Origin: Paludibacteraceae bacterium
GTDB taxonomy: Bacteria; Bacteroidota; Bacteroidia; Bacteroidales; Paludibacteraceae
NCBI GenBank assembly: GCA_017394705.1
Contig: JAFPXH010000006.1
Coordinates: forward strand, 248,001 to 312,000
Length of the DNA: 64,000 nt
Reading direction: 5' to 3'
The translations under genes and the position numbers were made by a program. Positions 15,444-25,550 of this stretch are shown in pieces; position 1 is the stretch's first letter, and every line of letters begins with the position of its first letter. Under the pieces are notes generated by a model that saw only the letters and a list, made by a program, of their open reading frames with translations, was not told where the DNA came from and ran no database searches.

Positions 15444-16166
15444 ATGCGTGTACGCGAGAAACTTAAATATGGCTTATTATGCGTGCTCTTGTTGGGTGCG
15501 TTGAGCGTCGCGCGGGCGGGTGAGAATGCATATTTGTGCGAGGTAGGCTTACAGGGTGGTTGCGGATACTACATAGGCGATGCGGCGCCGCATATCTTCA
15601 TGAACCCTCGCGAGGCTTACGGCGTGCATTTCCGATATAAATTCACGAAGCGATGGGCATTACAAGTGAAAGTATCGGGGCAACGCATCACGGGGCATGA
15701 CTATGAGTATGTACCGAATATAGGGCCAAGACGCCTGGACACATGGTGGCAAAACCAGATGATTAACGTGGACATGATGGCGGAATTCAATTTCTTCCGT
15801 TTCGGGTCTGCAAACAAATACGACAAGCGTATCAAACCCTACACTCCGTATATCTTCATCGGTATCGGCGCAGGTATCTATGGAGCGGACGCCAATAATC
15901 ATCCTACCTTCGGCAACGTCATGGCATATGTGCCGCTGGGTATTGGATTCAAATGGAAATTTCACGACTGCGTAGGTTTAAACATCGCCTGGCAGCATAA
16001 TATCTATATGGCGGATAACCTGGAGAGCCGTGATGAGTTGGACAACCGGCATCAATTGAACGGATGGAACTGGATGAACTGCGATTTGACGGGAATGTTA
16101 ACTGCCGGCATCGTGTTTGAGTTCGGCGTTGCAAAGAAGCCTTGCCGGATTTGTAATACAGATTAA
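15444..16166 (+). CDS. Outer-membrane beta-barrel protein
   Basis: A 240-aa exported protein of unknown specific function. Signal peptide MRVREKLKYGLLCVLLLGAL..ARA, then alternating-residue strands: YLCEVGLQGGCGYYIGDA (about 33-50), YGVHFRYKFTKRWALQVKVSG, TPYIFIGIGAGIYGA (about 133-147) and MAYVPLGIGFKWKFHDCVGLNIAWQHNIYM. This is the pattern of small OmpA/porin-like barrels. The terminal residues (KPCRICNTD) are not a classic barrel end. The ATG at 15444 is chosen because the in-frame TTG at 15414 precedes the predicted transcript start. First gene before uppS and bamA. Confidence 0.75.
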   Translation: MRVREKLKYGLLCVLLLGALSVARAGENAYLCEVGLQGGCGYYIGDAAPHIFMNPREAYGVHFRYKFTKRWALQVKVSGQRITGHDYEYVPNIGPRRLDTWWQNQMINVDMMAEFNFFRFGSANKYDKRIKPYTPYIFIGIGAGIYGADANNHPTFGNVMAYVPLGIGFKWKFHDCVGLNIAWQHNIYMADNLESRDELDNRHQLNGWNWMNCDLTGMLTAGIVFEFGVAKKPCRICNTD

Positions 16167-16184
16167 GGGTGAGAGGTGTAAATA

Positions 16185-16925
16185 ATGGATTATAAGGAAC
16201 AAATAGACAAAACGCGCTTGCCGCGGCACATTGCGATTATCATGGACGGAAACGGACGTTGGGCTAAGAAACAAGGCCTGGCGCGCATGTTCGGTCACAA
16301 GCAAGGTGTGGAAACGGTACATAACATCACTGTGGCTGCCACCAAACTGGGCGTGGAGTACCTGACGTTATATACTTTCAGCACGGAGAACTGGAACCGC
16401 CCGAAAGAAGAGGTGGATGCGCTGATGACGCTGTTGGTGGATACGATAGCCAAAGAGACACCGACGCTGATGAACAACAATGTGCGGTTGACAACCATCG
16501 GTGATATCAATCGTTTGCCGGAGGGCACGCGTCAAAAATTCCTCGGATGTATTGAGCAAACCAGTCGTAACACCGGACTGACGATGGTGTTGGCGCTCAG
16601 CTATTCGGCGAGGTGGGAGATTACCCAAGCCATGCAGGAAGCCGTGCGACTCGCGCATGATAACAGTTTGCGCCCCGAAGATGTGAATGAGGCTTTTGTG
16701 TCTTCGCTGATGACAACACGTGATATCCCTGACCCCGACCTGCTGATTCGTACCAGCGGAGAATATCGCATCAGCAATTTCCTTCTTTGGCAATTGGCAT
16801 ATAGCGAGTTGTATTTCACTGACTGTCTATGGCCAGAGTTCACAGAAGAGGAGTTCTATAAAGCAATTGTAGATTACCAGAAGAGAGAGAGACGATTTGG
16901 AAAAACCAGTGAGCAGATTTCTTAA
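16185..16925 (+). CDS. uppS: Isoprenyl transferase (undecaprenyl diphosphate synthase)
   Basis: Cis-prenyltransferase making the C55 lipid carrier for peptidoglycan and surface glycans. 246 aa. Motifs: [20 protein letters not shown] (about 14-33, catalytic Asp in MDGN), GHKQGVE (about 37-43), [11 protein letters not shown] (about 65-75), [10 protein letters not shown] (about 138-147; the usual NYGGR is altered to SYSAR) and [21 protein letters not shown] (outline, about 183-203), ending in the FTEEEFYKA segment. The last 29 nt overlap the bamA start. Confidence 0.94.
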   Translation: MDYKEQIDKTRLPRHIAIIMDGNGRWAKKQGLARMFGHKQGVETVHNITVAATKLGVEYLTLYTFSTENWNRPKEEVDALMTLLVDTIAKETPTLMNNNVRLTTIGDINRLPEGTRQKFLGCIEQTSRNTGLTMVLALSYSARWEITQAMQEAVRLAHDNSLRPEDVNEAFVSSLMTTRDIPDPDLLIRTSGEYRISNFLLWQLAYSELYFTDCLWPEFTEEEFYKAIVDYQKRERRFGKTSEQIS

Positions 16926-19542
16926 TATATTATTTCTACTGCTGATAAGCCTTGGAGCATGGGCGCAGGAGAGCATGGTGGTGACGGAAGACGTGACGGC
17001 CATGGATAGTGCGGCTATTGCTGAGGTCGTGCCGGAGATTGAATACAGCATGAGCAGTCGCAAGGTCTATGAGATAGCGGGCATTGAGGTTGAAGGAGCG
17101 GACAACTACGAGGACTTTGTATTAATCGGGTTCTCCGGTCTGGCCATAGGCGACAAGATTGAAGTGCCTGGAGATCAGATTACCAAGGCCATCCGACGTT
17201 TCTGGAAACAGGGACTTTTCTCCAACGTAAAAATCAAGGCGAAGAAGATTGAAGGCAATAAGATCTGGCTCATTATTGAGTTGGAGCAACGTCCGCGTAT
17301 CAGCGAGGTTCGCTACGAAGGATTGAAGAAAAGCGAGAAAGAAGATGTTGAGGTCAAAGCGGGTATACGGCAAGGCAGTCAGATGACGCCAAACCTGGAG
17401 GACCACGCCAAAACTGTCATCAATAAATATCTGGCGGAGAAAGGATTCCACAATTCCGAAGTGACCGTTATGCAGCAAAACGACCCGGACCATCCGGGCT
17501 ATGTGCGCGTGCTCATTTATGTGGACAAGAAGGCCAAAACCAAAGTAGGAAAGATATATATCACGGGTAACGAAGCCTTAAGTGACCTGCAGATCAACAA
17601 GGCGATGAAGAAGACCAACGATAATCATATTATCAACCTCTTCCGCACCAAGAAATTCGTCACCTCCGAATACGAAAACGACAAGAAAGCCGTTATCGAG
17701 AAATACAACGAGCACGGTTACCGTGACGCGTATATCGTGGCTGATAGTGTGGTTCCAAATCCCGAAGATCCAACGCGTGTGGATGTGTACATGACTATCA
17801 GCGAAGGCGATAAATATTATGTGCGTTCTGTCAAATGGGTCGGGAATACCGTTTATCCGTATGATTTCTTGGATGCCACATTAGGAGTCAAACCGGGCGA
17901 TGTTTATAACCTAAAGCAACTGAACGACCGTCTCCAGAATGACGATGATGCCGTAAGTAAATTGTACACCGACCGCGGTTATTTGTTCTTCAACGTAGAA
18001 CCGGTAGAAGTGAATGTCTCCAACGACTCGATTGATTTTGAGATGCGAATGTACGAGGGTAAACCGGCAACTATCAACGAGGTGAAGATTGTCGGTAATA
18101 CGCGTGTCTATGAGCACGTCGTTCGTCGTGAGCTATACACCAAGCCGGGACAACTCTATTCGCAGTCGGATATTATGCGCTCGCTGCGTGAATTGGCGCA
18201 AATGGGTCATTTCGACCAAGAGAAACTGGTACCGGATATCCAACCGAACCCGGAAGAAGGAACCGTGGATATCACATATCAGTTAGAGACCAAGTCTTCG
18301 GACCAGATTGAGTTCTCGCTCGGATGGGGTGCTACAGGTCTGGTGGGATCGTTAGGATTGAAGTTCACCAATTTCGCCATTCAAAATCTCTTTAACAAAA
18401 AAGCGTACCGCATTGTGCCGCAGGGAGAAGGCCAGACGTTCTCCATCAACGCGCGTACCAACGGTATATACTATACATCGGCCAGCATTTCGTTCCTGGA
18501 GCCATGGCTCGGCGGCAAGAGACCGAACAGTTTGAGCGCAAGTATTTATTTCGCCAACCAGACGGGCTATTCAAGCCGCTACCAAAAGGCGTATCAGAAT
18601 TTATACAACACCTACTCGAATTATTATTACTACTCCGGAAACAGCAATTACTACCAGCAGTTAGCGGAGAGTGAAGCGGATAAAGACAAGTATCTGCGCA
18701 CTTTCGGTGTTTCTATCGGCTATGGTAAGCGTCTGCGCTGGCCCGATGACTATTTCGCTTTCTACGGAGAGTTGAGCTATCAGATGTATATGATGAAAGA
18801 CTGGCCGTATTTGCTGATTGCTAACGGAACCAGCCATAACCTGTCGCTCAACCTGCAGATTAGCCGTTCTTCTATTGACAATCCTATTTATACCCGCCGT
18901 GGTAGCCAGTTCACGCTGGGCGTTAAGTTGACACCGCCTTGGTCGCTTTTCAATGGCAAGGACTATTCGCAGATGGCCAGCGCGGAGAAATATCATTTGA
19001 TAGAGTACCACAAGTGGAAATTCACCGGCAAAGTGTTCACGCCGCTGACGAAGGACAGCAAACTGGTGCTCATGACCCGGGCCGAGTTCGGTTATCTGGG
19101 CCATTATAACAAAGATGCCAAATCACCATTTGAGTCGTTCTACATGGGTGGAGACGGAATGTCCAGTTATACCAGCTATTCGACCGAGTACGTTGCGATG
19201 CGTGGATATAGTTCCGGTTCTCTCACGCCGTATGACCCGGCAACAGGACGTAACATGGGATACCTGTATAATAAATTCACTCTGGAGTTACGCTACCCCA
19301 TTTCGTTGGAACAGAACGCCACCATATGGGCATTGGCTTTTGTTGAGGCTGGTAACTGCTTTGCGGATATCTCGGCATACAACCCATTTGACCTCAAACG
19401 GTCTGCCGGTGTCGGCGTGCGTATATTCCTGCCTATGTTCGGATTGTTAGGTATCGACTGGGGATGGGGATTCGACGAAATCAACGGCAGTCGCCAGTAT
19501 AGCGGTAGCCAATTCCACTTCGTATTAGGACAAGAACTATAG
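16897..19542 (+). CDS. bamA: Outer membrane protein assembly factor BamA
   Basis: Central Omp85 protein that folds beta-barrel proteins into the outer membrane. 881 aa: signal peptide ([16 protein letters not shown]), POTRA repeats from about residue 47 to 470 ([61 protein letters not shown]), then a barrel from about 480 ([20 protein letters not shown]) to the end, including a tyrosine-rich extracellular segment at about 567-592. It ends FVLGQEL, so the last residue is Leu rather than Phe. No ATG is near the start: TTG 16897 is used, GTG 16909 is an alternative. It overlaps uppS by 29 nt. Confidence 0.94.
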   Translation: MEKPVSRFLNILFLLLISLGAWAQESMVVTEDVTAMDSAAIAEVVPEIEYSMSSRKVYEIAGIEVEGADNYEDFVLIGFSGLAIGDKIEVPGDQITKAIRRFWKQGLFSNVKIKAKKIEGNKIWLIIELEQRPRISEVRYEGLKKSEKEDVEVKAGIRQGSQMTPNLEDHAKTVINKYLAEKGFHNSEVTVMQQNDPDHPGYVRVLIYVDKKAKTKVGKIYITGNEALSDLQINKAMKKTNDNHIINLFRTKKFVTSEYENDKKAVIEKYNEHGYRDAYIVADSVVPNPEDPTRVDVYMTISEGDKYYVRSVKWVGNTVYPYDFLDATLGVKPGDVYNLKQLNDRLQNDDDAVSKLYTDRGYLFFNVEPVEVNVSNDSIDFEMRMYEGKPATINEVKIVGNTRVYEHVVRRELYTKPGQLYSQSDIMRSLRELAQMGHFDQEKLVPDIQPNPEEGTVDITYQLETKSSDQIEFSLGWGATGLVGSLGLKFTNFAIQNLFNKKAYRIVPQGEGQTFSINARTNGIYYTSASISFLEPWLGGKRPNSLSASIYFANQTGYSSRYQKAYQNLYNTYSNYYYYSGNSNYYQQLAESEADKDKYLRTFGVSIGYGKRLRWPDDYFAFYGELSYQMYMMKDWPYLLIANGTSHNLSLNLQISRSSIDNPIYTRRGSQFTLGVKLTPPWSLFNGKDYSQMASAEKYHLIEYHKWKFTGKVFTPLTKDSKLVLMTRAEFGYLGHYNKDAKSPFESFYMGGDGMSSYTSYSTEYVAMRGYSSGSLTPYDPATGRNMGYLYNKFTLELRYPISLEQNATIWALAFVEAGNCFADISAYNPFDLKRSAGVGVRIFLPMFGLLGIDWGWGFDEINGSRQYSGSQFHFVLGQEL

Positions 19543-19562
19543 TAATGTGACATTTGATATTT

Positions 19563-20081
19563 ATGAAGAAATCCATTTTACTATTATTGATCGCCGTGAT
19601 GAGTTTTGGCACGGCTTTTGCAAAAGATCAGTCGATAGCTTATGTTGATATCGCGTATATATTGAAAAACCTGCCGCAGTACGAGCAGGCGAATGAGCAG
19701 TTGACGATGCTCTCCAAGCGCTGGCAGAAAGAGATTGATGCCGCGCAACAGGAAGCACGCGTGATGGCAACAAACTATCAAACGGAGCAGATCTTTCTCT
19801 CAGAAGCGATGCGCACGGAGCGCGAGCAGGAGATTGTAAAGAAAGAGAATGACGTATTGGAACTTAAACGTAAGTATTTCGGCCAAGAGGGCGAGTTGTA
19901 TAAGAAACGCGAAGCACTCATCAAACCCATCCAGGATGAGATATACAATGCCATTCAAGATCTGGCTAACGAGAAACGCATAGATCTTGTCAAAGACCGT
20001 TCCGCTGACCCGTCACTCATCTATATGTCGTCCAAATTAGACATATCCGACCAAGTGCTACACAAATTGGGAGCCAAATAA
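19563..20081 (+). CDS. OmpH/Skp family periplasmic chaperone (copy 1)
   Basis: Holds unfolded outer-membrane proteins in the periplasm before BamA. 172 aa from the ATG at 19563; a TTG at 19554 would add three residues. Signal peptide MKKSILLLLIAVMSFGTAFAK, then IAYVDIAYILKNLPQYEQA (about 27-45), a long charged coiled coil (about 45-120) and the C-terminal SADPSLIYMSSKLDISDQVLHKLG segment (outline). It directly follows bamA, the classic bamA-skp arrangement. A second paralogue follows. Confidence 0.9.
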   Translation: MKKSILLLLIAVMSFGTAFAKDQSIAYVDIAYILKNLPQYEQANEQLTMLSKRWQKEIDAAQQEARVMATNYQTEQIFLSEAMRTEREQEIVKKENDVLELKRKYFGQEGELYKKREALIKPIQDEIYNAIQDLANEKRIDLVKDRSADPSLIYMSSKLDISDQVLHKLGAK

Positions 20082-20147
20082 AAATAGGGAGTGTATTGAA
20101 GTCTCCTCGGACCCTCATCGGACTCATCTCGCATCCTCCCACAACCT

Positions 20148-20168
20148 ATAATATACTATGTATATTAT
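20148..20168. repeat. Perfect 9-bp inverted repeat between the two Skp genes
   Basis: Arm ATAATATAC and its exact complement GTATATTAT are separated by TAT, in the 125-bp gap between the paralogues. No T-run follows, so it is not an intrinsic terminator; an operator or a processing site are possibilities. I see nothing else recognisable in that gap. Confidence 0.6.
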
Positions 20169-20206
20169 CCCGTGATTTTGAAAAACTAATAAAATAAATA
20201 TTGAAA

Positions 20207-20698
20207 ATGAAAAAGATTATTATCGCAATGATGCTGATTCTGCCGATGGCAGTCAGCGCACAGAAATTCGGTCACATCAACACGCAAGAGCTGTTCGCTC
20301 AGATGCCCGAAGTGGCTACAGTCAAACTGAAAATGGATACCATCCAGAGCCAGTATGAGAACCAGTTGGCATCGATGAACGAAGAGATTCAGAAGAAAGC
20401 ACAGGATTATCAGGCTCAGGAAGCCACGATGTCGGACGCTGTTAAGCAGATTCGTCAGCAGGAATTGCAAGAGATGCAGCAACGTATCCAGCAGTTCTAC
20501 CAAATCGCCGAGCAGGACATTCAGAAGAAACAGCAAGAATTGTTAACTCCTGTTCATGAGCGTATGTCGAAAGCCATCAAGGCTGTCGGCGAACGTGAAG
20601 GTTATACGTATATTTTTGACAGCGCGGCTATGGTACACATCGGAAACGATGCCAAAGATGCCACTCCGGCTGTAAAGAAAGAACTGGGTATTAAATAA
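20207..20698 (+). CDS. OmpH/Skp family periplasmic chaperone (copy 2)
   Basis: Second Skp paralogue, 163 aa from the ATG at 20207 (a TTG at 20201 is in frame). Signal peptide MKKIIIAMMLILPMAVSAQ, then FGHINTQELFAQMPEVATV (about 21-39), a Gln-rich coiled coil (about 45-115, QEMQQRIQQFYQIAEQDIQKK) and the end segment GYTYIFDSAAMVHIGNDA..ATPAVKKELGIK. The more glutamine-rich coil and different end set it apart from copy 1, which suggests division of labour rather than a recent duplication. The stop overlaps the next small ORF (TAATG). Confidence 0.9.
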   Translation: MKKIIIAMMLILPMAVSAQKFGHINTQELFAQMPEVATVKLKMDTIQSQYENQLASMNEEIQKKAQDYQAQEATMSDAVKQIRQQELQEMQQRIQQFYQIAEQDIQKKQQELLTPVHERMSKAIKAVGEREGYTYIFDSAAMVHIGNDAKDATPAVKKELGIK

Positions 20699-20823
20699 TG
20701 GCGGACGGATATCTGGAGAGCCACTATGCCGAGTACGAAAAAAAGAAGGCTGAGTGGCTGAAGAAGAAAGCTAAATATTCCTACAACTATGGTAGAAAAG
20801 ATTCAAAAGACGCTTCGCGATAG
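20698..20823 (+). CDS. Possible small protein (41 aa)
   Basis: ATG overlaps the skp stop as TAATG. The ORF encodes a highly charged peptide beginning MADGYLESHYAEYEKKKAEW, followed by a Lys/Tyr-rich stretch and ending KDSKDASR, with no membrane segment. The last 35 nt overlap the MFS gene in another frame. It also fills what would otherwise be an unexplained 90-bp gap in a tightly packed operon, and its N-terminus (MADGYLE..Y..Y) looks like a conserved start of small Bacteroidales proteins as far as I recall. Function unknown. Confidence 0.55.
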   Translation: MADGYLESHYAEYEKKKAEWLKKKAKYSYNYGRKDSKDASR

Positions 20824-22159
20824 CACTTTGGCGCGTTGGGCGGTATTGGTGTTAGTGGCATCAATGATGTTCTTCGCATACATGTTCGTGGATATCCTCT
20901 CGCCGCTGGCCTCGCTGCTAAACGACAGCCTTGGTTGGGATCAAGGTGTCTTTGGTACATACGCTGCAGGTGAATACCTGTTGAACGTATTCGGTTTTCT
21001 CATCTTGGCGGGTATTATTCTCGACAAGATGGGTGTCCGTTTTACGGGTCTGTTAAGTGCGAGCCTGATGGTTATTGGTGCCGGCATCAAATACTGGGGT
21101 ATTTCTTGGGCTGATGCCAACACCGTGGAATGGCTCAATGCATGGTGGCCTGCTATGCCGGGTAGCGCCAAATTGGCAATGTTCGGATTTATGATCTTCG
21201 GTTGTGGCTGTGAAATGGCAGGCACAACGGTAAGTAAGATCCTTGCCAAATGGTTCAAGGGCAAAGAGATGGCATTGGCGATGGGATTGGAGATGGCTAT
21301 TGCTCGTCTGGGTGTCTTCGCTGCAATGTGGCTCTCGCCGATGTTCAGCGAGAAATTCGCTATTGACGGGACCAACTCCGTAGTGGCTCCGTTGCTTTTC
21401 TCTTCGCTGTTACTGGTTATCGGACTACTGAATTTCTTTGTCTTCACCATCATGGACAAGACGTTTGACAAGCAGTTGGTTGCCATTGGCGAAGCGACGG
21501 CAGAGCGCGATCCGGAAGATGAATTCCGCGTGAGCGACCTCAAGCAGATTTTCACGAGCAAGATGTTCTGGATTGTTGCTTTACTCTGCGTGCTCTATTA
21601 CAGCGCTATCTTCCCCTTCCAGCGTTTCGCTACGAATTTCCTGGAAGAGACATTGCGTATTAGCAATGCCGAGGCAGCGGGCTTGTTCAAATGGTTCCCG
21701 ATTCTGGCAATGGTCTTGACTCCTTTCTTAGGGGCGTTTATCGACTATAAGGGGAAAGGGGCATCGATGATGCTTTTGGGTGCCGTTATAATGATTGCAT
21801 GCCATAGTGTGTTTGCTTTCGTACTACCCGCTTATCCGAGTAAAACGCTCGCACTCATCACTATTCTCGTTCTTGGCGTCAGTTTCTCATTGGTTCCTGC
21901 GTCTATGTGGCCGAGTGTGCCGAAGATTATTGACGAGAAAGTACTGGGTTCCGCTTACTGTCTTATTTTCTGGGTTCAGAACGTAGGTCTATGTCTGGTG
22001 CCTCTACTGATTGGTAAACTGCGCGTGGCTACGAACGGATACCTTGTACCGATGATTGTATTCGCTTCCTTCGGTGTACTGGCTTTCCTGTTGAGCCTTG
22101 CATTGAAAGTAGAAGACAAACGTAAAGGTTATGGATTGGAGCTTCCTAATAAAAAATAA
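20789..22159 (+). CDS. MFS transporter (MFSD1-like)
   Basis: A 456-aa inner-membrane carrier with about 12 membrane helices and a charged central loop (TFDKQLVAIGEATAERDPED, about 228-247). Helix signatures include FFAYMFVDILSPLASLLN (about 28-45), GIILDKMGVRFTGLLSASLM (the motif A-like DKMGVR turn, about 76-95) and CEMAGTTVSKILAKWFKGKEM (outline). The pattern is closest to bacterial relatives of MFSD1, some of which carry dipeptides or organic anions; the substrate here is not predictable. It overlaps the small ORF upstream and murF downstream by 29 nt. Confidence 0.8.
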   Translation: MVEKIQKTLRDSTLARWAVLVLVASMMFFAYMFVDILSPLASLLNDSLGWDQGVFGTYAAGEYLLNVFGFLILAGIILDKMGVRFTGLLSASLMVIGAGIKYWGISWADANTVEWLNAWWPAMPGSAKLAMFGFMIFGCGCEMAGTTVSKILAKWFKGKEMALAMGLEMAIARLGVFAAMWLSPMFSEKFAIDGTNSVVAPLLFSSLLLVIGLLNFFVFTIMDKTFDKQLVAIGEATAERDPEDEFRVSDLKQIFTSKMFWIVALLCVLYYSAIFPFQRFATNFLEETLRISNAEAAGLFKWFPILAMVLTPFLGAFIDYKGKGASMMLLGAVIMIACHSVFAFVLPAYPSKTLALITILVLGVSFSLVPASMWPSVPKIIDEKVLGSAYCLIFWVQNVGLCLVPLLIGKLRVATNGYLVPMIVFASFGVLAFLLSLALKVEDKRKGYGLELPNKK

Positions 22160-23303
22160 AGATTCTATCCACGTAACAACAGACAGCCGGAAGGTAACTC
22201 CCGGCTCTGTTTTTGTAGCGCTCAAGGGCGAACATTTTGATGGCAACGATTTCGTCGAGCAGGCACGTCAGGATGGCGCAGAGTATATCATTTGCGGAGA
22301 GAACGCATTGGCTGAGTTGCAAGACTTGGCGCGTGCATGGCGGCGTGAATTGGGTTTGCCCATACTGGCCATCACCGGTACGAACGGCAAAACAACCACC
22401 AAAGAGTTGACAGCGGCTGTGCTGAGTACAAAGTATAATATTTATTATACGCAGGGCAATCTGAATAACCAAATCGGTGTGCCTCTCACCTTATTAAATT
22501 TAACGCGCGCGCACGAGATGGCCATTGTGGAGATGGGGGCATCCCATCCTGGCGACATCAAAGAACTGGTAGATATAGCAGAACCGAATTTCGGTCTCAT
22601 CACCAACGTGGGCAAAGCGCATTTACAAGGTTTCGGTTCTTTCGAAGGCGTGATGCGCACTAAGGCAGAGTTATACGACTGGTTGGTAAACCATGAGGGG
22701 ATTATCTTCCGCAATAATGACAATCCTTATCTGGAGCAGATGACCTTTGACGTATTACGCAACGGACAGAAAGCAAAGATTGAACCTTACCATACCGGCA
22801 CAATGCCGGAAGGCACGCATCTTGTAGGCGAATATAACGCAGAGAACGTGTCAGCTGCGTTGCGCATAGGACTCTATTTCGGTATTCCACAAGAGCAAGC
22901 ACTGGCAGCCATCCGAGCATATATACCCAGCAATAACCGCTCGCAGTTCATGCAAACGGAACGTAATGCTCTGGTGATTGATGCATATAACGCAAACCCC
23001 ACATCTATGCAGGCGGCTATTAATGCTTTCCACGGGAATTGTTACATCCTTGGCGCAATGCGCGAGTTAGGAGAATACAGTCATCTGGAGCATCAGAATA
23101 TTGTGAATATGTTGTTGGAGCGCAAAGCGGAAAAAGTACTACTTGTCGGAGAAGAGTACAAAGAGACCACAGCGCCTTATCCTATTTTCGACAATGTGGA
23201 TGCGCTGTGCGAATATCTCCAGTACGAGCCGCTAACAGGCCAACATATTCTGCTCAAAGGCAGCCGCAGCAACCAATTAGAAAAAGTTATTCCATTATTA
23301 TAA
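22131..23303 (+). CDS. murF: UDP-N-acetylmuramoyl-tripeptide--D-alanyl-D-alanine ligase
   Basis: Adds D-Ala-D-Ala to the UDP-MurNAc tripeptide in the cytosol. 390 aa, shorter than the usual 430-460. Motifs: substrate-binding DSRKVTPGSVFVALKGEHFDG (outline, about 18-38), the ATP loop AITGTNGKTTTKEL (about 81-94), MGASHPGDIKEL (about 137-148) and NVGKAHLQGFGS (about 160-171), and in the C-terminal domain IDAYNANPTSMQAA (about 284-297) and GAMRELGEYSHLEH (about 308-321). It starts within the last codons of the MFS gene. The shortening seems to be spread over loops; all catalytic blocks remain. Confidence 0.93.
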   Translation: MDWSFLIKNKDSIHVTTDSRKVTPGSVFVALKGEHFDGNDFVEQARQDGAEYIICGENALAELQDLARAWRRELGLPILAITGTNGKTTTKELTAAVLSTKYNIYYTQGNLNNQIGVPLTLLNLTRAHEMAIVEMGASHPGDIKELVDIAEPNFGLITNVGKAHLQGFGSFEGVMRTKAELYDWLVNHEGIIFRNNDNPYLEQMTFDVLRNGQKAKIEPYHTGTMPEGTHLVGEYNAENVSAALRIGLYFGIPQEQALAAIRAYIPSNNRSQFMQTERNALVIDAYNANPTSMQAAINAFHGNCYILGAMRELGEYSHLEHQNIVNMLLERKAEKVLLVGEEYKETTAPYPIFDNVDALCEYLQYEPLTGQHILLKGSRSNQLEKVIPLL

Positions 23304-23312
23304 AACAACATT

Positions 23313-24191
23313 ATGAAGAAACCCGTTATATATACCATTCTCGTCATCTTACTGCTGGCCCTGGCAGTTTTAGTGTATTTATTTTTCAACCAACGCCAGG
23401 AGTTGAATGGATTAGTAGAGCAGATGGAGATTGAGAAAGAGGAGTTGCAGGAAGAATATGAAGATCTGGCTATTCAGTTCGATGGATACCAAAACATGGA
23501 CATCCGTAATGACTCGCTTCAGGACTTGCTGAGCCGTGAGCAGCAACGTGTGCAAGACCTGTTGGAAGAACTACGCACGACCAAGGCATCCAATGCTCGT
23601 AAGATTGCTGAGTTGAAAAAAGAATTAGCCACCGTGCGGACGGTGATGAAAGATTACGTACGTCAGATTGACAGTCTCAATGCTACTAATGCACGTCTGA
23701 CAGAAGAGAATGCACTGGTACGTACGGAGAATGAGCAAGTACGTACGCGCAATGAAGAACTGACGCAGGCAAATACGGTGCTTACGGAAACTGTATCGCG
23801 TGCGGCAATGCTGGAGATGACCAGTTGCGCGCTTACCACGCTGAACAAGAACGATCGAAAGACACGTATGACCAGCCAGATAAAGAAACTGCAGTTCGAT
23901 TACACCATTGGTAAGAACATCACTTGCACTCCCGGATTGAAGAATCTATATGCACGCATCATTACGCCGAATGGCGACTTGCTGGGCGAAGATGCCAATA
24001 AAATCTTCCCCTTTGAGAGCGGAGAGATTCCTTTTACATTGGTGCAGGAGATTGAGTATAGCGGCGATGTATTCTCTGGCACTTGCTACTGGCCGGTAAA
24101 CGAAGAAAGCATCTTCCATGGCTTCTATACCATTGATTTCTTCTGCGAAGGCAACCTTATCGGTTCCTTCCCCTTCCAACTGAAGAAATAA
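23313..24191 (+). CDS. Membrane-anchored coiled-coil protein, unknown function
   Basis: A 292-aa protein with a single N-terminal membrane helix (VIYTILVILLLALAVLVYLFF, about 4-25 in outline) and a long coiled coil (about 28-165) rich in Glu, Gln, Arg and Leu, with near-repeats such as RTENEQVRTRNEE. A compact C-terminal domain (about 195-292) has conserved-looking aromatic and Cys residues (FDYTIGKNITCTPG, GTCYWPVNEESIFHGFY, IDFFCEGNLIGSFPF) and looks like a beta-sandwich. Topology suggests the globular part is in the periplasm. It starts 9 nt after murF, so a cell-envelope role is likely but not shown. Confidence 0.7.
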   Translation: MKKPVIYTILVILLLALAVLVYLFFNQRQELNGLVEQMEIEKEELQEEYEDLAIQFDGYQNMDIRNDSLQDLLSREQQRVQDLLEELRTTKASNARKIAELKKELATVRTVMKDYVRQIDSLNATNARLTEENALVRTENEQVRTRNEELTQANTVLTETVSRAAMLEMTSCALTTLNKNDRKTRMTSQIKKLQFDYTIGKNITCTPGLKNLYARIITPNGDLLGEDANKIFPFESGEIPFTLVQEIEYSGDVFSGTCYWPVNEESIFHGFYTIDFFCEGNLIGSFPFQLKK

Positions 24192-24194
24192 GAA

Positions 24195-25550
24195 CTACGC
24201 TTTGATAAGCAGACGGAATGCGTCTGTCACCTTGCGAACAGGCACCACTTGAATAGAAGAACGAGTGGTGTCTATTTTTTGATCTGCAGGAATAATAATC
24301 CTCTTGAATCCCAGTTTCTGAGCTTCAGCTATTCGTTGCTCAATACGATTTACCGGTCGTATTTCTCCCGCCAGTCCCACTTCACCGCAGAGACATGTGG
24401 ATGCGTCCAAAGGTATATCCATATTGCTGCTTAACACTGCTGCCAGCACCGCCAAGTCAATTGCCGGATCTTGCACGCGCAGGCCGCCGGCTATATTGAG
24501 GAACACATCTTTCTGCAGCAGTTTGAATCCTACGCGTTTCTCCAATACGGCCAAAAGCATATTCAGTCGCCTGCCGTCGAAGCCGGTAGAGGAACGTTGC
24601 GGTGTACCGTATGCAGCGGTAGAAACAAGAGCCTGCACTTCAATCAGAAATGGTCGAACTCCTTCTACGGCAGCGGCTATCGCTATGCCTGACAATCCTT
24701 CGCGCGCAGTCGACAAAAGCAATTCGGACGGGTTCGTTACTTCGCGCAACCCATTCTGACGCATCTCATAGATACCTATTTCGGAAGTTGAGCCAAATCG
24801 GTTCTTTTGCGCCCGCAGAATACGGTACATATACTGCTGATCACCTTCAAACTGCAACACGGTATCAACGATGTGCTCCAGCACTTTCGGACCGGCAAGA
24901 GAACCTTCTTTATTAATATGCCCGATGATAATAAACGGTATATTCCTGGTTTTGGCAAATTCCAATATACGCGCTGCGCACTCTCGCACTTGTGTCAGGC
25001 TGCCGATAGAAGCATCAACAGCCTCTGTTCCGATTGTCTGAATAGAATCGATAACAACAATCTCCGGCTCCAACTCCTTCACTTGGTCCAGTATGTGCTC
25101 CAAAGATGTCTCAGAAGAGATATACAAATTCTCTGCATTGCCGGCTAAACGCTCTGCACGCAGTTTCAGTTGCCGCGCAGATTCCTCACCGGAGGCATAA
25201 AACGTCTTCCGCTCTCCTTGCTGCATGAGAACCTGAAGAACCAATGTCGATTTGCCTATTCCCGGTTCTCCACCCAAAAGCACCAAACTGCCCGGCACCA
25301 GACCTCCGCCTAACACGCGGTTGAACTCTCCGTTCCGCATGTCGAGGCGCATCTCCTCGGTGGCCTCCACATCCTGTAATCGCTGTGCGGAGGAACCTGT
25401 TTTCCGAATGCTCACAGATGAATGCGGACGGCTTTCTAAGACTTCCTCCTCATACGTTCCCCACTCTCCACAGACGGGACAGCGGCCGAGCATCTGCGGT
25501 GCTTTGGCACCACAGGAGGAACAGACATATTGGATAGTAGCTTTTGCCAT
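24195..25550 (-). CDS. radA: DNA repair protein RadA
   Basis: RecA-related branch-migration ATPase acting in recombination. 451 aa, normal. N-terminal zinc finger CSSCGAK..CPVCGEWG (about 10-32), Walker A GGEPGIGKST (about 93-102), Walker B IVVIDSIQT (about 163-171), the RadA-specific KNRFGS (about 251-256), and a C-terminal Lon-like peptidase-fold domain (about 280-451, GGLRVQDPAIDLAVLAAVLSS outline). Its ATG overlaps the rnz stop by 1 nt (TAATG). Convergent with the coiled-coil gene, 3 bp away. Confidence 0.95.
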   Translation of the reverse strand: MAKATIQYVCSSCGAKAPQMLGRCPVCGEWGTYEEEVLESRPHSSVSIRKTGSSAQRLQDVEATEEMRLDMRNGEFNRVLGGGLVPGSLVLLGGEPGIGKSTLVLQVLMQQGERKTFYASGEESARQLKLRAERLAGNAENLYISSETSLEHILDQVKELEPEIVVIDSIQTIGTEAVDASIGSLTQVRECAARILEFAKTRNIPFIIIGHINKEGSLAGPKVLEHIVDTVLQFEGDQQYMYRILRAQKNRFGSTSEIGIYEMRQNGLREVTNPSELLLSTAREGLSGIAIAAAVEGVRPFLIEVQALVSTAAYGTPQRSSTGFDGRRLNMLLAVLEKRVGFKLLQKDVFLNIAGGLRVQDPAIDLAVLAAVLSSNMDIPLDASTCLCGEVGLAGEIRPVNRIEQRIAEAQKLGFKRIIIPADQKIDTTRSSIQVVPVRKVTDAFRLLIKA

